This document shows, one piece after another, positions 43,724 to 52,427 of a stretch of 64,000 bases of DNA (its first letter is position 1; each line of letters opens with the position of its first letter). The stretch is taken from positions 1-64,000 of the forward strand of contig NZ_JAOEFD010000006.1 of assembly GCF_025420485.1 (NCBI RefSeq), written 5' to 3'. The translations under genes and the position numbers were made by a program. A model generated the notes under the pieces. It saw only the letters and a list, made by a program, of their open reading frames with translations. It had not been told where the DNA came from and did not search any database. The DNA comes from Nesterenkonia marinintestina (GTDB lineage Bacteria; Actinomycetota; Actinomycetes; Actinomycetales; Micrococcaceae).

Positions 43724-44695
43724 TCAGGGCCGCCATCCGTTCTGCAGCAGCGCGCGTCGAACCTTGTCGATCCCCGGTGCCCACCCGTCCACCATATGGC
43801 GTCGTGTGAGCCGCACTTCGTCCCATCCCAGCAGCTCCATCAGTTCGGCGCGTGCCACATCCGACTCGACCTGCCGCGGGTCCGAGTGGTTCTGTCCTTC
43901 GTACTGCACGGCCACTCGCCACTGTCGGAACAGCAGGTCGGGCTGCAGCAGCGGACGGCCGTCCGCATCACAGATCCAGCTGTTGACCTCCGGCTCGGGA
44001 AGCTGGGCACGCCCCAGGGCCAGGCGCAGATGGGTCTCCGGGGGAGAGTCCGCTCCGATGCGGCTGAGCTTCCAGGCGCGGCGTGCCCGAGCAACACCCC
44101 GACCGGGACTGCGCTCCTCGATCGCTGCGGCCAACTGCTCCGGGGTGCACAGCGGTTCACGACGAGTCTCGAACCGAGGGCGCGGGATGCGGATGAGCTG
44201 ATCGGCCAGGACGACCAGCTCCTCGACGGTGAGCAGGGCCGCGAGGTCTGCCCACGTCCTGGAATGGTCGGTGGTGACGATCTCGCCGACGCGCGTCAGT
44301 CGCTCCTGTGCGATCTGCGCCCGATGGCCGAGGAGGATCCCCGGACGACGGATGGCCTTCCGGCCGTCGGTGGTGGCCACTTCGAGCGGCTCGCTGATCT
44401 CGAGCGATCGGGGAGACATGTTCAGCAGACGGGCCGATTCGGAGCTCAGCGGCAGCTGCAGGAGTTCGGCGGCGGTGCGATGGGACGCGGCATGGGATCC
44501 GTCTGCGGTCACGGCCTCGAGGATGCCCGTGGCCCGCGCGGAGGCGGTGGGGGCCGCTCCCGTGCTCGGGGCGTAGATCCCTCGGGCCAGCCTCGTGGTC
44601 TCGCCGCGCCGCACGGCCCGTCGCAGCCCCGCATCGTCGATCCCCGACTCCAGCAGCTCCGCGCGACGACGACCGATGATGTGATGGGATGACAT
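43724..44695 (-). CDS. AbiEi-antitoxin-like / DUF559 nuclease-like protein
   Basis: A 323-residue protein of a type common in actinobacteria. The N-terminal part (about 8-45, RRRAELLESGIDDAGLRRAV...RGIY) resembles the AbiEi winged-helix antitoxin domain. The C-terminal 100 residues resemble DUF559/Vsr-like endonucleases, with candidate acidic residues in PPETHLRL, QPDLLF and QYEGQNH. No toxin partner gene is adjacent. A role in defence or DNA repair is possible but unproven. It stands between murB and asd and is bracketed by family C repeats. No Shine-Dalgarno site or -10 box stands out. Confidence 0.75.
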   Translation of the reverse strand: MSSHHIIGRRRAELLESGIDDAGLRRAVRRGETTRLARGIYAPSTGAAPTASARATGILEAVTADGSHAASHRTAAELLQLPLSSESARLLNMSPRSLEISEPLEVATTDGRKAIRRPGILLGHRAQIAQERLTRVGEIVTTDHSRTWADLAALLTVEELVVLADQLIRIPRPRFETRREPLCTPEQLAAAIEERSPGRGVARARRAWKLSRIGADSPPETHLRLALGRAQLPEPEVNSWICDADGRPLLQPDLLFRQWRVAVQYEGQNHSDPRQVESDVARAELMELLGWDEVRLTRRHMVDGWAPGIDKVRRALLQNGWRP

Positions 44696-44749
44696 GGCCC
44701 CATCCCAGTCGAATCAGAGCCTCCTCGCAGACGTTCTCCACAGGCAGGG

Positions 44750-44833
44750 CATCGACGTCCGCCTTCCAGTCACCGGATGCGACCCACGGAGGCGGTTCGG
44801 GGACTCCTGCGGCTGAAACAGGGACCCCGATCC
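44750..44833 (+). repeat. 84-bp imperfect direct repeat, family C copy 2
   Basis: Second copy of the element at 43627. Its right half also forms an imperfect hairpin (TCGGGG...CCTG with CAGG...CCCCGA). It lies 54 bases upstream of the AbiEi-like ATG and 21 bases beyond the asd stop. Confidence 0.75.
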
Positions 44834-44854
44834 GTGGTCAGGGGCCGGCTCGGC

Positions 44855-46060
44855 CTACAGCCGACCGACGGCGATCTGCAGCATGCGGCGCAGCGGCTCG
44901 GCCGCGCCCCACAGCAGCTGGTCTCCGATGGTGAACGCGGAGATGTACTCCGGCCCCATCTCCAGCTTCCGGATCCGCCCGACCGGGATGGTCAGCTCAC
45001 CGGTGGCCGCCACCGGGGTCAGCTGCTCCATCGTGGGCTCCTTCTCGTTGGGCACGACCTTCGCCCAGTCCGACCCGGCGGCGATGATCGACTCGATCTC
45101 ATCGACCGGCAGGTCCTCACGCAGCTTCAGGGTCAGGGCCTGCGAGTGGGAGCGCAGGGCCCCGACACGCACGCACAGGGACTCGAAGGGGATCGCGTCG
45201 CCGCGGCGCTCCACCCCTGGGGCGAGGCTGTCGCCCCGTCCCAGGATCTTGTTGGTCTCGGCGCCGCCCTTCCACTCCTCCTTGGCGAGTCCGCCGCCGA
45301 GGTCCGCGTCGATCCAGGGGATCAGCGATCCGGCCAGCGGCACGCCGAACTGGGAGGCGTCGAGCCCGTCGCGCTGGGTGTCGAGCACCTTGCGGTCGAT
45401 GTCGAGGATCGCCGCCGACGGGTCGGCCAGCTCTCCGGCGACGGCGTCGTGGATGGCGCCGAACTGCGTCAGCAGCTCGCGCATGTGCTTGGCGCCTCCG
45501 CCGGAGGCGGCCTGGTAGGTCATCGCGGTGCCCCACTCGACCAGGCCCTCCCGGAACAGGCCGCCGAGCCCCATGAGCATGCAGGAGACGGTGCAGTTGC
45601 CGCCGATGAACTCCCGGACCCCGGCGGCGAGGCCGGCGTCGATGACGTCCCGGTTGATCGGGTCCAGGGTGATGATGGAGGAGTCCTCCATCCGCAGGGT
45701 CGAGGCGGCGTCGATCCAGATGCCGTCCCAGCCGGCCTCCCGCAGCTTCGGGTAGACCTCCTTGGTGTAGTCCCCGCCCTGGGCGGTGACGATGATCGGC
45801 AGCTTCTGCAGGGTCTCCACGTCGAAGGCGTCGTAGAGCGTCTTCTCCTCGAACTCCACGCCGTCGAAGCTCGGCGCCTCGCCCCCGGCGTTCGAGGTGG
45901 AGAAGAACACCGGGCTGATGTGGCCGAAGTCCCCCTCGTCGAGCATGCGGCGGATGAGCACCGAGCCCACCATGCCGCGCCAGCCGACGATGCCCACGGA
46001 CGGGCTCTCACCGGCCCCGGAGGACAGAGCGTGTGCGTCAGGGGATGTCGAAGTAGTCAT
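44855..46060 (-). CDS. asd: aspartate-semialdehyde dehydrogenase
   Basis: NADP-dependent enzyme that makes aspartate semialdehyde for lysine, threonine, methionine and diaminopimelate. It has 401 residues, longer than the Gram-positive Asd and like the E. coli type. [10 protein letters not shown] near 27 binds [15 protein letters not shown] near 152 holds the catalytic cysteine, and [11 protein letters not shown] follows. It is not next to lysC, the usual partner. TAATCT six bases before the ATG predicts a leaderless mRNA. Confidence 0.94.
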   Translation of the reverse strand: MTTSTSPDAHALSSGAGESPSVGIVGWRGMVGSVLIRRMLDEGDFGHISPVFFSTSNAGGEAPSFDGVEFEEKTLYDAFDVETLQKLPIIVTAQGGDYTKEVYPKLREAGWDGIWIDAASTLRMEDSSIITLDPINRDVIDAGLAAGVREFIGGNCTVSCMLMGLGGLFREGLVEWGTAMTYQAASGGGAKHMRELLTQFGAIHDAVAGELADPSAAILDIDRKVLDTQRDGLDASQFGVPLAGSLIPWIDADLGGGLAKEEWKGGAETNKILGRGDSLAPGVERRGDAIPFESLCVRVGALRSHSQALTLKLREDLPVDEIESIIAAGSDWAKVVPNEKEPTMEQLTPVAATGELTIPVGRIRKLEMGPEYISAFTIGDQLLWGAAEPLRRMLQIAVGRL

Positions 46061-46066
46061 GGCACC

Positions 46067-46072
46067 AGATTA
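46067..46072 (-). promoter_or_regulatory. -10 box, leaderless start
   Basis: TAATCT on the minus strand, 6 bases before the asd ATG. It lies 28 bases past the folA stop. Confidence 0.55.
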
Positions 46073-46099
46073 GCGAACCGTGCGCCGAACCCCTATGAC

Positions 46100-46681
46100 T
46101 CAGTCGACGTGCCTGCGTCCGCCGAGGTGGTGATGCTCGATCCGGTAGCGGACGCCGCTCTCAGCGGTGTGCCACCCGGAGGACGGATCGGAGGAGGCCA
46201 GGTACCACCGGTCCTCCGGAAGCTCGGGGGCCAGAGTGTCGCCGGGTTCGGTGAGGTCGATGACGGTCACCACGGCCAGCTCTGCGAGCGCCTCGGCCAC
46301 CGCCTCCGCGTAGATCGCGCCGCCTCCCATGATCCAGACGTCGGCTTCGCCCGTCTCGGAGCGGGGGGTCTCGGAGAGCAGGTCGAGGGCGGCGTCGAGG
46401 GACGAGGCCGTCTCCGCCCCCGCCTCGACGATCGTCGCCGCGTAGTCCGAGGAGGAGGTGACCACCACGTTGCGGCGACCCGGGAGCGGACGGAACCTGG
46501 CCGGCAGCGACTCCCAGGTGCGGCGCCCCATGATCAGCGGTGCGCCGGCGGTGGTCCTGCGGAAGTGGCGCAGATCCTCGGGCAGGTGCCAGGGCATGCC
46601 GCCCTCGGCACCGATGACGCGGTCCACCGTCTGCGCCCAGATCATGCCGATCCGCGGCGCCCGGGCACGGTGGTCGGTCAT
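46100..46681 (-). CDS. folA: dihydrofolate reductase
   Basis: NADPH-dependent enzyme that regenerates tetrahydrofolate after thymidylate synthesis. It has 193 residues, slightly longer than E. coli [24 protein letters not shown] near 22-41 holds the substrate-binding and catalytic acidic residue (Glu in PEDL), GRRTWESLP near 56 binds NADPH, and [11 protein letters not shown] near 125 is the third hallmark. The ATG overlaps the thyA stop (ATGA), so expression is coupled. asd follows with its own promoter. Confidence 0.94.
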   Translation of the reverse strand: MTDHRARAPRIGMIWAQTVDRVIGAEGGMPWHLPEDLRHFRRTTAGAPLIMGRRTWESLPARFRPLPGRRNVVVTSSSDYAATIVEAGAETASSLDAALDLLSETPRSETGEADVWIMGGGAIYAEAVAEALAELAVVTVIDLTEPGDTLAPELPEDRWYLASSDPSSGWHTAESGVRYRIEHHHLGGRRHVD

Positions 46682-47517
46682 ACGGCCACCGGGGCCGAGA
46701 TGGTCGGATGATGCTGGTAGTCGAGCACCTCGATGTCCTCGAACTCGTAGTCGAAGATCGACGCGGGGGTGCGTCCGAAGCGCAGCCGGGGGTACGGGTA
46801 CGGCTCCCGGCCCAGCTGCTCGCGGACCTGCTCGTGGTGGTTGTCGTAGATGTGGCAGTCCCCGCCGGTCCACACGAACTCTGCCGGTCGGAGCCCCGTC
46901 TGTTCGGCCACCATCGCGGTGAGCAGCGCGTAGGAGGCGATGTTGAAGGGGACACCCAGGAAGAGGTCGGCCGACCGCTGGTAGAGCTGACAGGACAGTT
47001 CGCCGTCGGCCGCGTAGAACTGGAACATGGTGTGGCACGGCGGCAGCGCCATCCGGTCCACCTCGGCCGGGTTCCACGCGGTGACGATGTGTCGTCGTGA
47101 GTCCGGGTTGTGCCGGAGGGAGTCCACGACGCCGGCGATCTGGTCCACCGACCCGCCGTCGGGGGTGGGCCAGGAGCGCCACTGCACGCCGTAGACCGGA
47201 CCGAGGTCGCCGTCGTCGTCGGCCCACTCGTTCCAGATCCGCACCCCCCGCTCCTGCAGCCACCGGACGTTGGAGTCTCCCCGCAGGAACCACAGCAGCT
47301 CGAGCGCGACGGAGCGGAAGTGGACCCGCTTGGTGGTGATCAGGGGGAAGGACTCGCGCAGATCGAACCGCATCTGCCGGCCGAAGACGCTGCGCGTGCC
47401 GGTGCCGGTGCGGTCGGACTTGGCGGTCCCCTGCCGCATGACCTCGGCGAGCAGATCCTCGTACGGCGTGGGCACGGCGGAGTCGGTGGCCGTGCGCGGA
47501 AGGTCGTCGCTGGTCAT
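46678..47517 (-). CDS. thyA: thymidylate synthase ThyA
   Basis: Makes dTMP from dUMP with methylene-tetrahydrofolate. It has 279 residues. The catalytic cysteine is in [10 protein letters not shown] near residue 160, with [20 protein letters not shown] near 65, [18 protein letters not shown] near 180 and a C-terminal SAPVAV. It overlaps folA downstream and the small acetyltransferase gene upstream, each by four bases, making a tight three-gene unit. Confidence 0.95.
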   Translation of the reverse strand: MTSDDLPRTATDSAVPTPYEDLLAEVMRQGTAKSDRTGTGTRSVFGRQMRFDLRESFPLITTKRVHFRSVALELLWFLRGDSNVRWLQERGVRIWNEWADDDGDLGPVYGVQWRSWPTPDGGSVDQIAGVVDSLRHNPDSRRHIVTAWNPAEVDRMALPPCHTMFQFYAADGELSCQLYQRSADLFLGVPFNIASYALLTAMVAEQTGLRPAEFVWTGGDCHIYDNHHEQVREQLGREPYPYPRLRFGRTPASIFDYEFEDIEVLDYQHHPTISAPVAV

Positions 47518-47876
47518 CCGGCAGCGACCAGGTTCCTGCGGTGCTCGGGGTACCGGCGGAGGTAGTCGTCGATGTACGAGCACTCCGAGGTGAAGGACGT
47601 CCCGTCGGCTTCGAGCTTCTCCAGCAGCAGCGTCACCAGGCAGCGGGCGTAGCCCCGACGGCCGAACCGGGGGCTGATGACCGTGTGCTGCAGCCGCATC
47701 ACCGGGTCGCCGCCGATGGTGTCCTCGGAGTAGCCGATGAATCCGATGAACGTCTCGGCGCCGTCGACGTCGTCCCACAGCTCGACGCGTCGCCTGTCCT
47801 CGTCGATGCGCATCTCAGCGTGAGGGTGCACATTCTGCCGCGCGCCTCCGCCGGAGGCCTGTGCCTGATGGTCCAT
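47514..47876 (-). CDS. small GNAT-like N-acetyltransferase (YidJ/Gcn5-related)
   Basis: A 120-residue protein of the short GNAT group (YidJ/DUF-like). [10 protein letters not shown] near 43, [23 protein letters not shown] near 64-86 (acetyl-CoA loop) and a final [20 protein letters not shown], the usual end of this family, are seen. The substrate is unknown. It is the first gene of the unit with thyA and folA, with TAGTCT six bases before the ATG. Confidence 0.85.
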   Translation of the reverse strand: MDHQAQASGGGARQNVHPHAEMRIDEDRRRVELWDDVDGAETFIGFIGYSEDTIGGDPVMRLQHTVISPRFGRRGYARCLVTLLLEKLEADGTSFTSECSYIDDYLRRYPEHRRNLVAAG

Positions 47877-47882
47877 ACGCCG

Positions 47883-47888
47883 AGACTA
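47883..47888 (-). promoter_or_regulatory. -10 box, leaderless start
   Basis: TAGTCT on the minus strand, 6 bases before the ATG at 47876. It drives the GNAT-thyA-folA unit. Confidence 0.55.
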
Positions 47889-47899
47889 CCGTCTCCGGC

Positions 47900-48886
47900 T
47901 CAGTCGTCGAAGGGCTCGTAGACCTCGAGGGACACGACCTCGCCGCTGCGGTCGAGCGCCTGCTGGGCGACGACGACGGCGCCGGGGCGCAGATACGGGT
48001 CCGACGTCGGCAGCGCTTCGCGGACTGCGGACTGAGGCGTCCAGGAGCCGAGCTCGGCCAGCACCACCGGCAGCACGGGCCGGTGCGTGCACAGCACGGT
48101 GGGCAGCAGGGTCTCCAACGACTTCCGGGTCCTCGAGGCGGCCTTCTTCGGCCGTTCCGCGGCGCGCTTCTCGGTCAGGGACTTCCGGTGCTTGAGCCGA
48201 TGCCCGTGCTTCTTGGAGTAGGGGGCGACCGTCTCCACGCAGCGTCGCCAGGGGCTGGTGTCGACCAGGCGCGGCCGCCAGGCCGTCAGCAGGGCGCCCA
48301 CGGCCTTGGCCTGGCGCTTGCCGGTCGCGGCGAGGGGCCGCTCCGCCTCGGCCCGCGACCACGAGGTCCGGGGCTTGGCCTTGGCGTGCCGCAGCACGAT
48401 GAACGGCGAGGTGCGAAGCCGCGCGGACTCCGCCAGACGTGCGAGCTCGTCGAGGGGCTCCACGTCGGAGCGGTTGCTGAGCATCTTCCGCGCCTCCTCG
48501 ACGGTGACCCAGCGCACCTCGTCGGTCTCGGAGCCGTCGGGCTCGGCGCGTCCGGAGACGGCCTCCGCCGCCCAGTACCAGACCTCCTTGGAGCGGCCGC
48601 CGCGCCCGTTGGCCACCGTGTAGCGGGTGACCGGCAGGGGCACGCCCAGCCGGACCGTCAGCCCGATCTCCTCGCGGACTTCGCGGACGGCGCATTCGGG
48701 CAGGGTCTCCCCGGGGTCCAGCTTGCCCTTCGGGAAGGACCAGTCGTCGTAGCGGGGACGGTGGATGAGCAGCACCTCGAGCCGGCCGCGCGCGGTCCTC
48801 CAGCACAGGGCGCCGGCGGCCAGGACCTGCGAGGTCGGGGGCGCGTCGGTGTGGCGCGCGGTCCTTCGGTGGGGCGTCGTCGTCAC
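47900..48886 (-). CDS. Nudix hydrolase fused to SixA-type histidine phosphatase (MutT1-like)
   Basis: A 328-residue two-domain protein. The Nudix box GKLDPGETLPECAVREVREEIG is at about 54-75; a histidine phosphatase domain begins with VLRHAKA near 165 and ends with a conserved TH pair (LCTHRPVLP near 270). Mycobacterial MutT1 has the same layout and hydrolyses 8-oxo-GTP and diadenosine polyphosphates. GTG start at 48886. It is in the same direction as mshD, 55 bases apart. Confidence 0.88.
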   Translation of the reverse strand: MTTTPHRRTARHTDAPPTSQVLAAGALCWRTARGRLEVLLIHRPRYDDWSFPKGKLDPGETLPECAVREVREEIGLTVRLGVPLPVTRYTVANGRGGRSKEVWYWAAEAVSGRAEPDGSETDEVRWVTVEEARKMLSNRSDVEPLDELARLAESARLRTSPFIVLRHAKAKPRTSWSRAEAERPLAATGKRQAKAVGALLTAWRPRLVDTSPWRRCVETVAPYSKKHGHRLKHRKSLTEKRAAERPKKAASRTRKSLETLLPTVLCTHRPVLPVVLAELGSWTPQSAVREALPTSDPYLRPGAVVVAQQALDRSGEVVSLEVYEPFDD

Positions 48887-48941
48887 AGGGGCTCCTGGGT
48901 CGTCGCGGAGGGTTCCGTGGCGTCCGGCTCAGGCATCCGGC

Positions 48942-49955
48942 TCAGGCGTCCGATTCCGGTGCGTACATGATGTCCACGTCCCACCGGGTGAAGCCCAGGC
49001 GACGGTAGAGCTCGACGGCGGAGGTGTTGTCCGCGTCGACGTAGAGCATGACCGCCCGCAGACCCTGCCGGTGCAGGTGCTCGATGCCGGCCAGCGTCAG
49101 GGCCTTGCCGAGCCCGCGTCCCTGGGCCTCGGGCACCACGCCGACGACGTACACCTCGCCGAGGGCCTCGTCGCGACCCTCGGACGGGTCGCGGGGGTGG
49201 ACCTTTGTCCAGTGGAAGCCGAGGAGTTCGCCGGCCTCCTCGGCCAGCAGGAAGCCGGCCGGGTCGAACCAGTCCTCGGACATGCGGCTGTGCAGGTCCT
49301 CCATGGTGAGGTGGCCCTGCTCCGGGTGGTCGGCGAAGGCGGCGGCGTTGGCCATCAGCCAGTCCTCGTCGTCGCGTCCCGGCTCGAAGGCGCGGATCGT
49401 CACCGTCTCCGGCAGGCGGGCCTCGGGGACGTCCTCGGGCGAGGTCAGGCGCATGCGCCACAGCGCGCGCACCGGCGACCAGCCGAAGCGGGTGCTGAGC
49501 GGCTGGGCCGCATCGTGTTCACCGTGCGCCCACGCCCGTCGCAGCCGTCCCGTCTCGGGGGACAGCGGGCCGCCGACCAGCGCGCCGGCGAGCTGGGTGC
49601 CGATGCCGTGCTGTCGGAAGGAGGGCCGGACCACGAGCTCCATGACGTCGGGGGTGGCGTCCTCCGAGTGGCCGCCGTCGCCGCGCACCACGACGCCGGC
49701 GCCGACCAGCAGGCGCTCCCCGTCGCGGGTCCAGGCGTAGGCGATGTGCAGGGGGGCGTCCTCCCCGGCGCCGGTCTCCGCGGCCTGGTGCATCTCCACC
49801 AGAGTCTGCTCGGAGAACGGCGGATTCCCGTCGGCCTGCTCGGCCGAGCGTGCGAGGTCGGCCAGCGCGTCGAGCTGCTCGCCGGTGGGTGCTCCGCGCA
49901 GGATCTCGACGTCCGTCTCGGGGGAGTCCTCGGCAGTGGGCGGTGCGGCGCTCAT
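48942..49955 (-). CDS. mshD: mycothiol synthase MshD
   Basis: Acetyl-CoA:Cys-GlcN-Ins acetyltransferase that finishes mycothiol, the main actinobacterial thiol. It has 337 residues with two GNAT domains. The N-terminal one is degenerate (VVRPSFRQHGIGTQLAGAL near 105), and the C-terminal active one has VVPEAQGRGLGKALTLAGIEHL near 277. A closing VELYRRLGF...DIMY is characteristic of MshD. TACAGT lies six bases before the ATG. The glnR gene lies directly upstream in the same direction, as in mycobacteria. Confidence 0.94.
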   Translation of the reverse strand: MSAAPPTAEDSPETDVEILRGAPTGEQLDALADLARSAEQADGNPPFSEQTLVEMHQAAETGAGEDAPLHIAYAWTRDGERLLVGAGVVVRGDGGHSEDATPDVMELVVRPSFRQHGIGTQLAGALVGGPLSPETGRLRRAWAHGEHDAAQPLSTRFGWSPVRALWRMRLTSPEDVPEARLPETVTIRAFEPGRDDEDWLMANAAAFADHPEQGHLTMEDLHSRMSEDWFDPAGFLLAEEAGELLGFHWTKVHPRDPSEGRDEALGEVYVVGVVPEAQGRGLGKALTLAGIEHLHRQGLRAVMLYVDADNTSAVELYRRLGFTRWDVDIMYAPESDA

Positions 49956-49961
49956 GCCACC

Positions 49962-49967
49962 ACTGTA
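49962..49967 (-). promoter_or_regulatory. -10 box, leaderless start
   Basis: TACAGT on the minus strand, 6 bases before the mshD ATG. Confidence 0.5.
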
Positions 49968-49984
49968 TCCGAGGGGCTCGGCGC

Positions 49985-50662
49985 TCAGGGGCTCTGGGAC
50001 TCCGCCCCGGGAGCGTGGGCGACAAGCCGGTAGCCGACGTTGCGCACCGTGCCGATGAGGGACTCGTGGTCGGATCCCAGCTTGGCCCGCAGACGCCGGA
50101 TGTGGACGTCGACGGTGCGAGTTCCCCCGAAGTAGTCGTACCCCCAGACGTCCTGGAGGAGCTGCTCGCGGGTGAACACCTGGCCCGGGTGCAGCGCCAG
50201 GTGCTTGAGCAGCTCGAACTCCTTATAGGTGAGGTTCAGCATCCGTCCGCGGATCGCGGCCATGTAGGTGGACTCGTCGATGACGATGCCGCCTGCGCGG
50301 ATCTCGGTCTCGGAGGCCTCCGGCTCGGCGTGGGACGCCCCCAGGCGGATGCGGGCCTCGAGCTCGGCCGGGGCGATGTGGGTCAGGACGAAGTCGTCGA
50401 TGCCCCAGCCCTCGTTCAGCGCCGCCAGTCCGGACTCGGCCATGACGGCGACGACGGCCGCACCCAGGGTCTCGTGGGCCAGGGCGCACAGGGAGCGGGC
50501 GTGCGCGAGTCCGGTGCGGGCGTCGACGAAGACGACGTCGCAGTCGGGCGCATGCACCAGGGAGGAGGCCTGTGCGGCCATGGTGCGGACGCGGTGGCCC
50601 AGCAGGTCGAGGGCGGGCAGGGCGTCGTCCTGTGCGTCGGAGAGCACGAGCACCGTGGCCAT
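49985..50662 (-). CDS. glnR: OmpR-family orphan response regulator, GlnR-like
   Basis: A 225-residue DNA-binding regulator. The N-terminal receiver-like domain has a reduced acidic pocket (VLVLSDAQDDALP...VVFVDAR), typical of GlnR, which works without a sensor kinase. The C-terminal winged helix has YKEFELLKHLALHPGQVFTR and TVDVHIRRLRAKLG. GlnR controls nitrogen assimilation in actinobacteria; the link to mshD is positional. A GGGGTC sequence near the ATG suggests a Shine-Dalgarno-led start rather than a leaderless one. Confidence 0.88.
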   Translation of the reverse strand: MATVLVLSDAQDDALPALDLLGHRVRTMAAQASSLVHAPDCDVVFVDARTGLAHARSLCALAHETLGAAVVAVMAESGLAALNEGWGIDDFVLTHIAPAELEARIRLGASHAEPEASETEIRAGGIVIDESTYMAAIRGRMLNLTYKEFELLKHLALHPGQVFTREQLLQDVWGYDYFGGTRTVDVHIRRLRAKLGSDHESLIGTVRNVGYRLVAHAPGAESQSP

Positions 50663-50743
50663 CTGACCCCCTCGCGCGTGTTCTCGGCCTGCCCGGTCCG
50701 GTCGAGTATATCGGTCGGTCCTCTGGCAAGATGGCGGAGTGTG

Positions 50744-51589
50744 ATGAAGTACCTGCCCCTGGTCGGCTCCGCCCTGCTCAGCTCCGCCGCACTGCTGCTG
50801 GCCTCGCTGCTCGGCACCGCGGCCGTCGCCCTGGTGGCGTGCGGGGTGTGCGTGCTCATCGCATGGGGCTGGCCGCAGCTGATGGGGGTCACCGCGCGGA
50901 CCTCTCTGTCGGTCGTCATCCTCATCGCAGGGGTGGTCGCGGTGCTGGGTGCGTCGCTGGTGGAGCGGGCCTCGGCGCTGTTCTTCTGGTCCACCGTGGC
51001 TCTGGCCTTCGGCGTCATGGTGGTCTTCGTCATCCAGGTGCTGCGTGGGACCGGGCGCCCGCAGCGCCTCGAATCCACGCTCGGGGCCTCCACCGGGGTG
51101 GTGATCTCGACGACCGCCGCCGGGTGGGTCGCCGGGTACCGGTACCCGCTGGAGCTGACTGGGGTGGAGGACGACGAGGACGACACCCGCGTGATCACCG
51201 TCCGGGGGCTGCTGCCGACGGAGGGCGACGGCTTCCTCGGCGTCTCGGGGCAGGGCGAGACGCTGAGCATCATCGGGCTGGGTGCGCTGCTGCTGCTCGT
51301 GGTGGTGCTCATCGCGTCCCTGCCGGCCCGCGACCGGGTCGTCTTCCCGCTGGTCATCGTCGGCGGCGTCGTCGCCGGTGTCGCCGCAGGCTTCGTCTGG
51401 GGGCAGGCGACCATCCTGTTCTGCGCCATCCTCGGCGCCGGCGCCGGAGTGCTCGTGGGGGCGTTCCGTCGGTTCCTCATCCTGCAGGGCGCCCCCGCTG
51501 GGGTCCGCGCACGGACCGCCGTGGGGGCGGCTCCGGTCGCCGCGTTGGGAGCCGTCATCTACTTCGCCGAGCGGCTGCTCATCGGCTGA
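50744..51589 (+). CDS. hypothetical integral membrane protein
   Basis: A 281-residue protein with about eight hydrophobic segments: two pairs near 8-48, two near 55-100, one near 113-130, then three after an acidic loop (about 143-155, EDDEDD). No domain family recognised. The ATG at 50744 is preceded in frame by a GTG at 50741. It is divergent from glnR. Similar membrane proteins lie beside the mshD/glnR region in other Micrococcales (from memory, uncertain). Confidence 0.78.
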   Translation: MKYLPLVGSALLSSAALLLASLLGTAAVALVACGVCVLIAWGWPQLMGVTARTSLSVVILIAGVVAVLGASLVERASALFFWSTVALAFGVMVVFVIQVLRGTGRPQRLESTLGASTGVVISTTAAGWVAGYRYPLELTGVEDDEDDTRVITVRGLLPTEGDGFLGVSGQGETLSIIGLGALLLLVVVLIASLPARDRVVFPLVIVGGVVAGVAAGFVWGQATILFCAILGAGAGVLVGAFRRFLILQGAPAGVRARTAVGAAPVAALGAVIYFAERLLIG

Positions 51590-51625
51590 GCCCGACGTCG
51601 GACCGCGGGAGCCTCGCCGAGCCGC

Positions 51626-51631
51626 TAGACT
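51626..51631 (+). promoter_or_regulatory. -10 box, leaderless start
   Basis: TAGACT followed by 6 bases and the ATG at 51638, ahead of the small ORF and the nitrobindin-like gene. Confidence 0.6.
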
Positions 51632-51637
51632 GTCCGC

Positions 51638-51772
51638 ATGGAATTCGGTCTGCAGAACGTCTCAGTCCTGGCCCTGGAGATCTTCTTCATCGGCCTGCTC
51701 GTCCTCTCGGTCCTCGCCATCGGCGGGATCTCCCTGACCGTGGTCAGCCGCCTCTTCAAGGGTCAGCGCTGA
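51638..51772 (+). CDS. 44-residue single-span membrane protein
   Basis: A short open frame starting MEFGLQNVSV and ending FKGQR. One hydrophobic helix fills about residues 9-36, with a basic tail. It fits the leaderless pattern exactly and ends three bases before the next ATG, so it looks like the first gene of a two-gene unit. No family recognised. Its shortness is the reason for reduced confidence. Confidence 0.65.
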   Translation: MEFGLQNVSVLALEIFFIGLLVLSVLAIGGISLTVVSRLFKGQR

Positions 51773-51775
51773 TCC

Positions 51776-52393
51776 ATGGCTCCTATGGAGCTGCCCACCG
51801 ATCTCACACCTGAGCTGGTGCCGCTGTACTGGCTCCTCGGCGCCTGGGAGGGTCAGGGTCGTCTGGGCACGGGGGAGGACGGCGACCCCGCGTTCACCCA
51901 GCGGGTGACCTTCCGCGACTCCGGGATGGAGTTCGTGGAGTACCGCGCCGAGACCCGCCTGACCGATGAGGACGGGACTCCGCTGCGCCCGCTGTCGGTG
52001 GAGTCCGGGTTCTGGGCGCTCGACCGGCCTCGGGCGGACGCCGACGTCGGCCCCGGGCTCAACCCCGGCGACGTCGTCCCCGCCTACCGCAGCGCCGAGG
52101 ATGTGCAGGGTCTGGCCGCCGAGGACGGTTCCTTCCCGCTGACCGCGACCATCACCCACCCCGGTTCGCTGACCGAGCTCTACTACGGTCGCATCCGGGG
52201 CCCGCAGCTGCAGATCACCACCGATGCGGTCATGCGCGGTGAGCACGCCGCGGAATACCCGGCGGCCACCCGGATGTTCGGACTGGTGGAGGACAAGCTG
52301 TTCTGGCGCTGGGACGTCCAGGGCCCGGACGGCGAGATGGCCCCACACGCCTCAGCGATCCTGAACCGCGTCGCCTCATCCCGGGAGGCCTGA
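51776..52393 (+). CDS. nitrobindin / FABP-like heme-binding protein
   Basis: A 205-residue beta-barrel protein of the nitrobindin (THAP4 C-terminal-like) family. WLLGAWEGQGRLG near 20-32 is the family signature (GxWxGxG), and the C-terminal HASAILNRV near 192 is in the position of the heme-ligand histidine. Relatives bind ferric heme and turn over peroxynitrite or NO. It follows the 44-residue gene closely and precedes ygfZ by 34 bases. Confidence 0.88.
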   Translation: MAPMELPTDLTPELVPLYWLLGAWEGQGRLGTGEDGDPAFTQRVTFRDSGMEFVEYRAETRLTDEDGTPLRPLSVESGFWALDRPRADADVGPGLNPGDVVPAYRSAEDVQGLAAEDGSFPLTATITHPGSLTELYYGRIRGPQLQITTDAVMRGEHAAEYPAATRMFGLVEDKLFWRWDVQGPDGEMAPHASAILNRVASSREA

Positions 52394-52427
52394 GACCTCC
52401 CCGGCGCCGACCTGGAGGAGATCCCCG

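Noticed and set aside
43724-44695. AbiE-type toxin-antitoxin operon
   Set aside because: Only the antitoxin-like fusion is present; neighbours are murB and asd, with no toxin gene.
48921-48950. Short near-tandem GGCTCAGGC repeat before the mshD stop
   Set aside because: Only two units of about 12 bases in GC-rich sequence at a gene end; likely chance.
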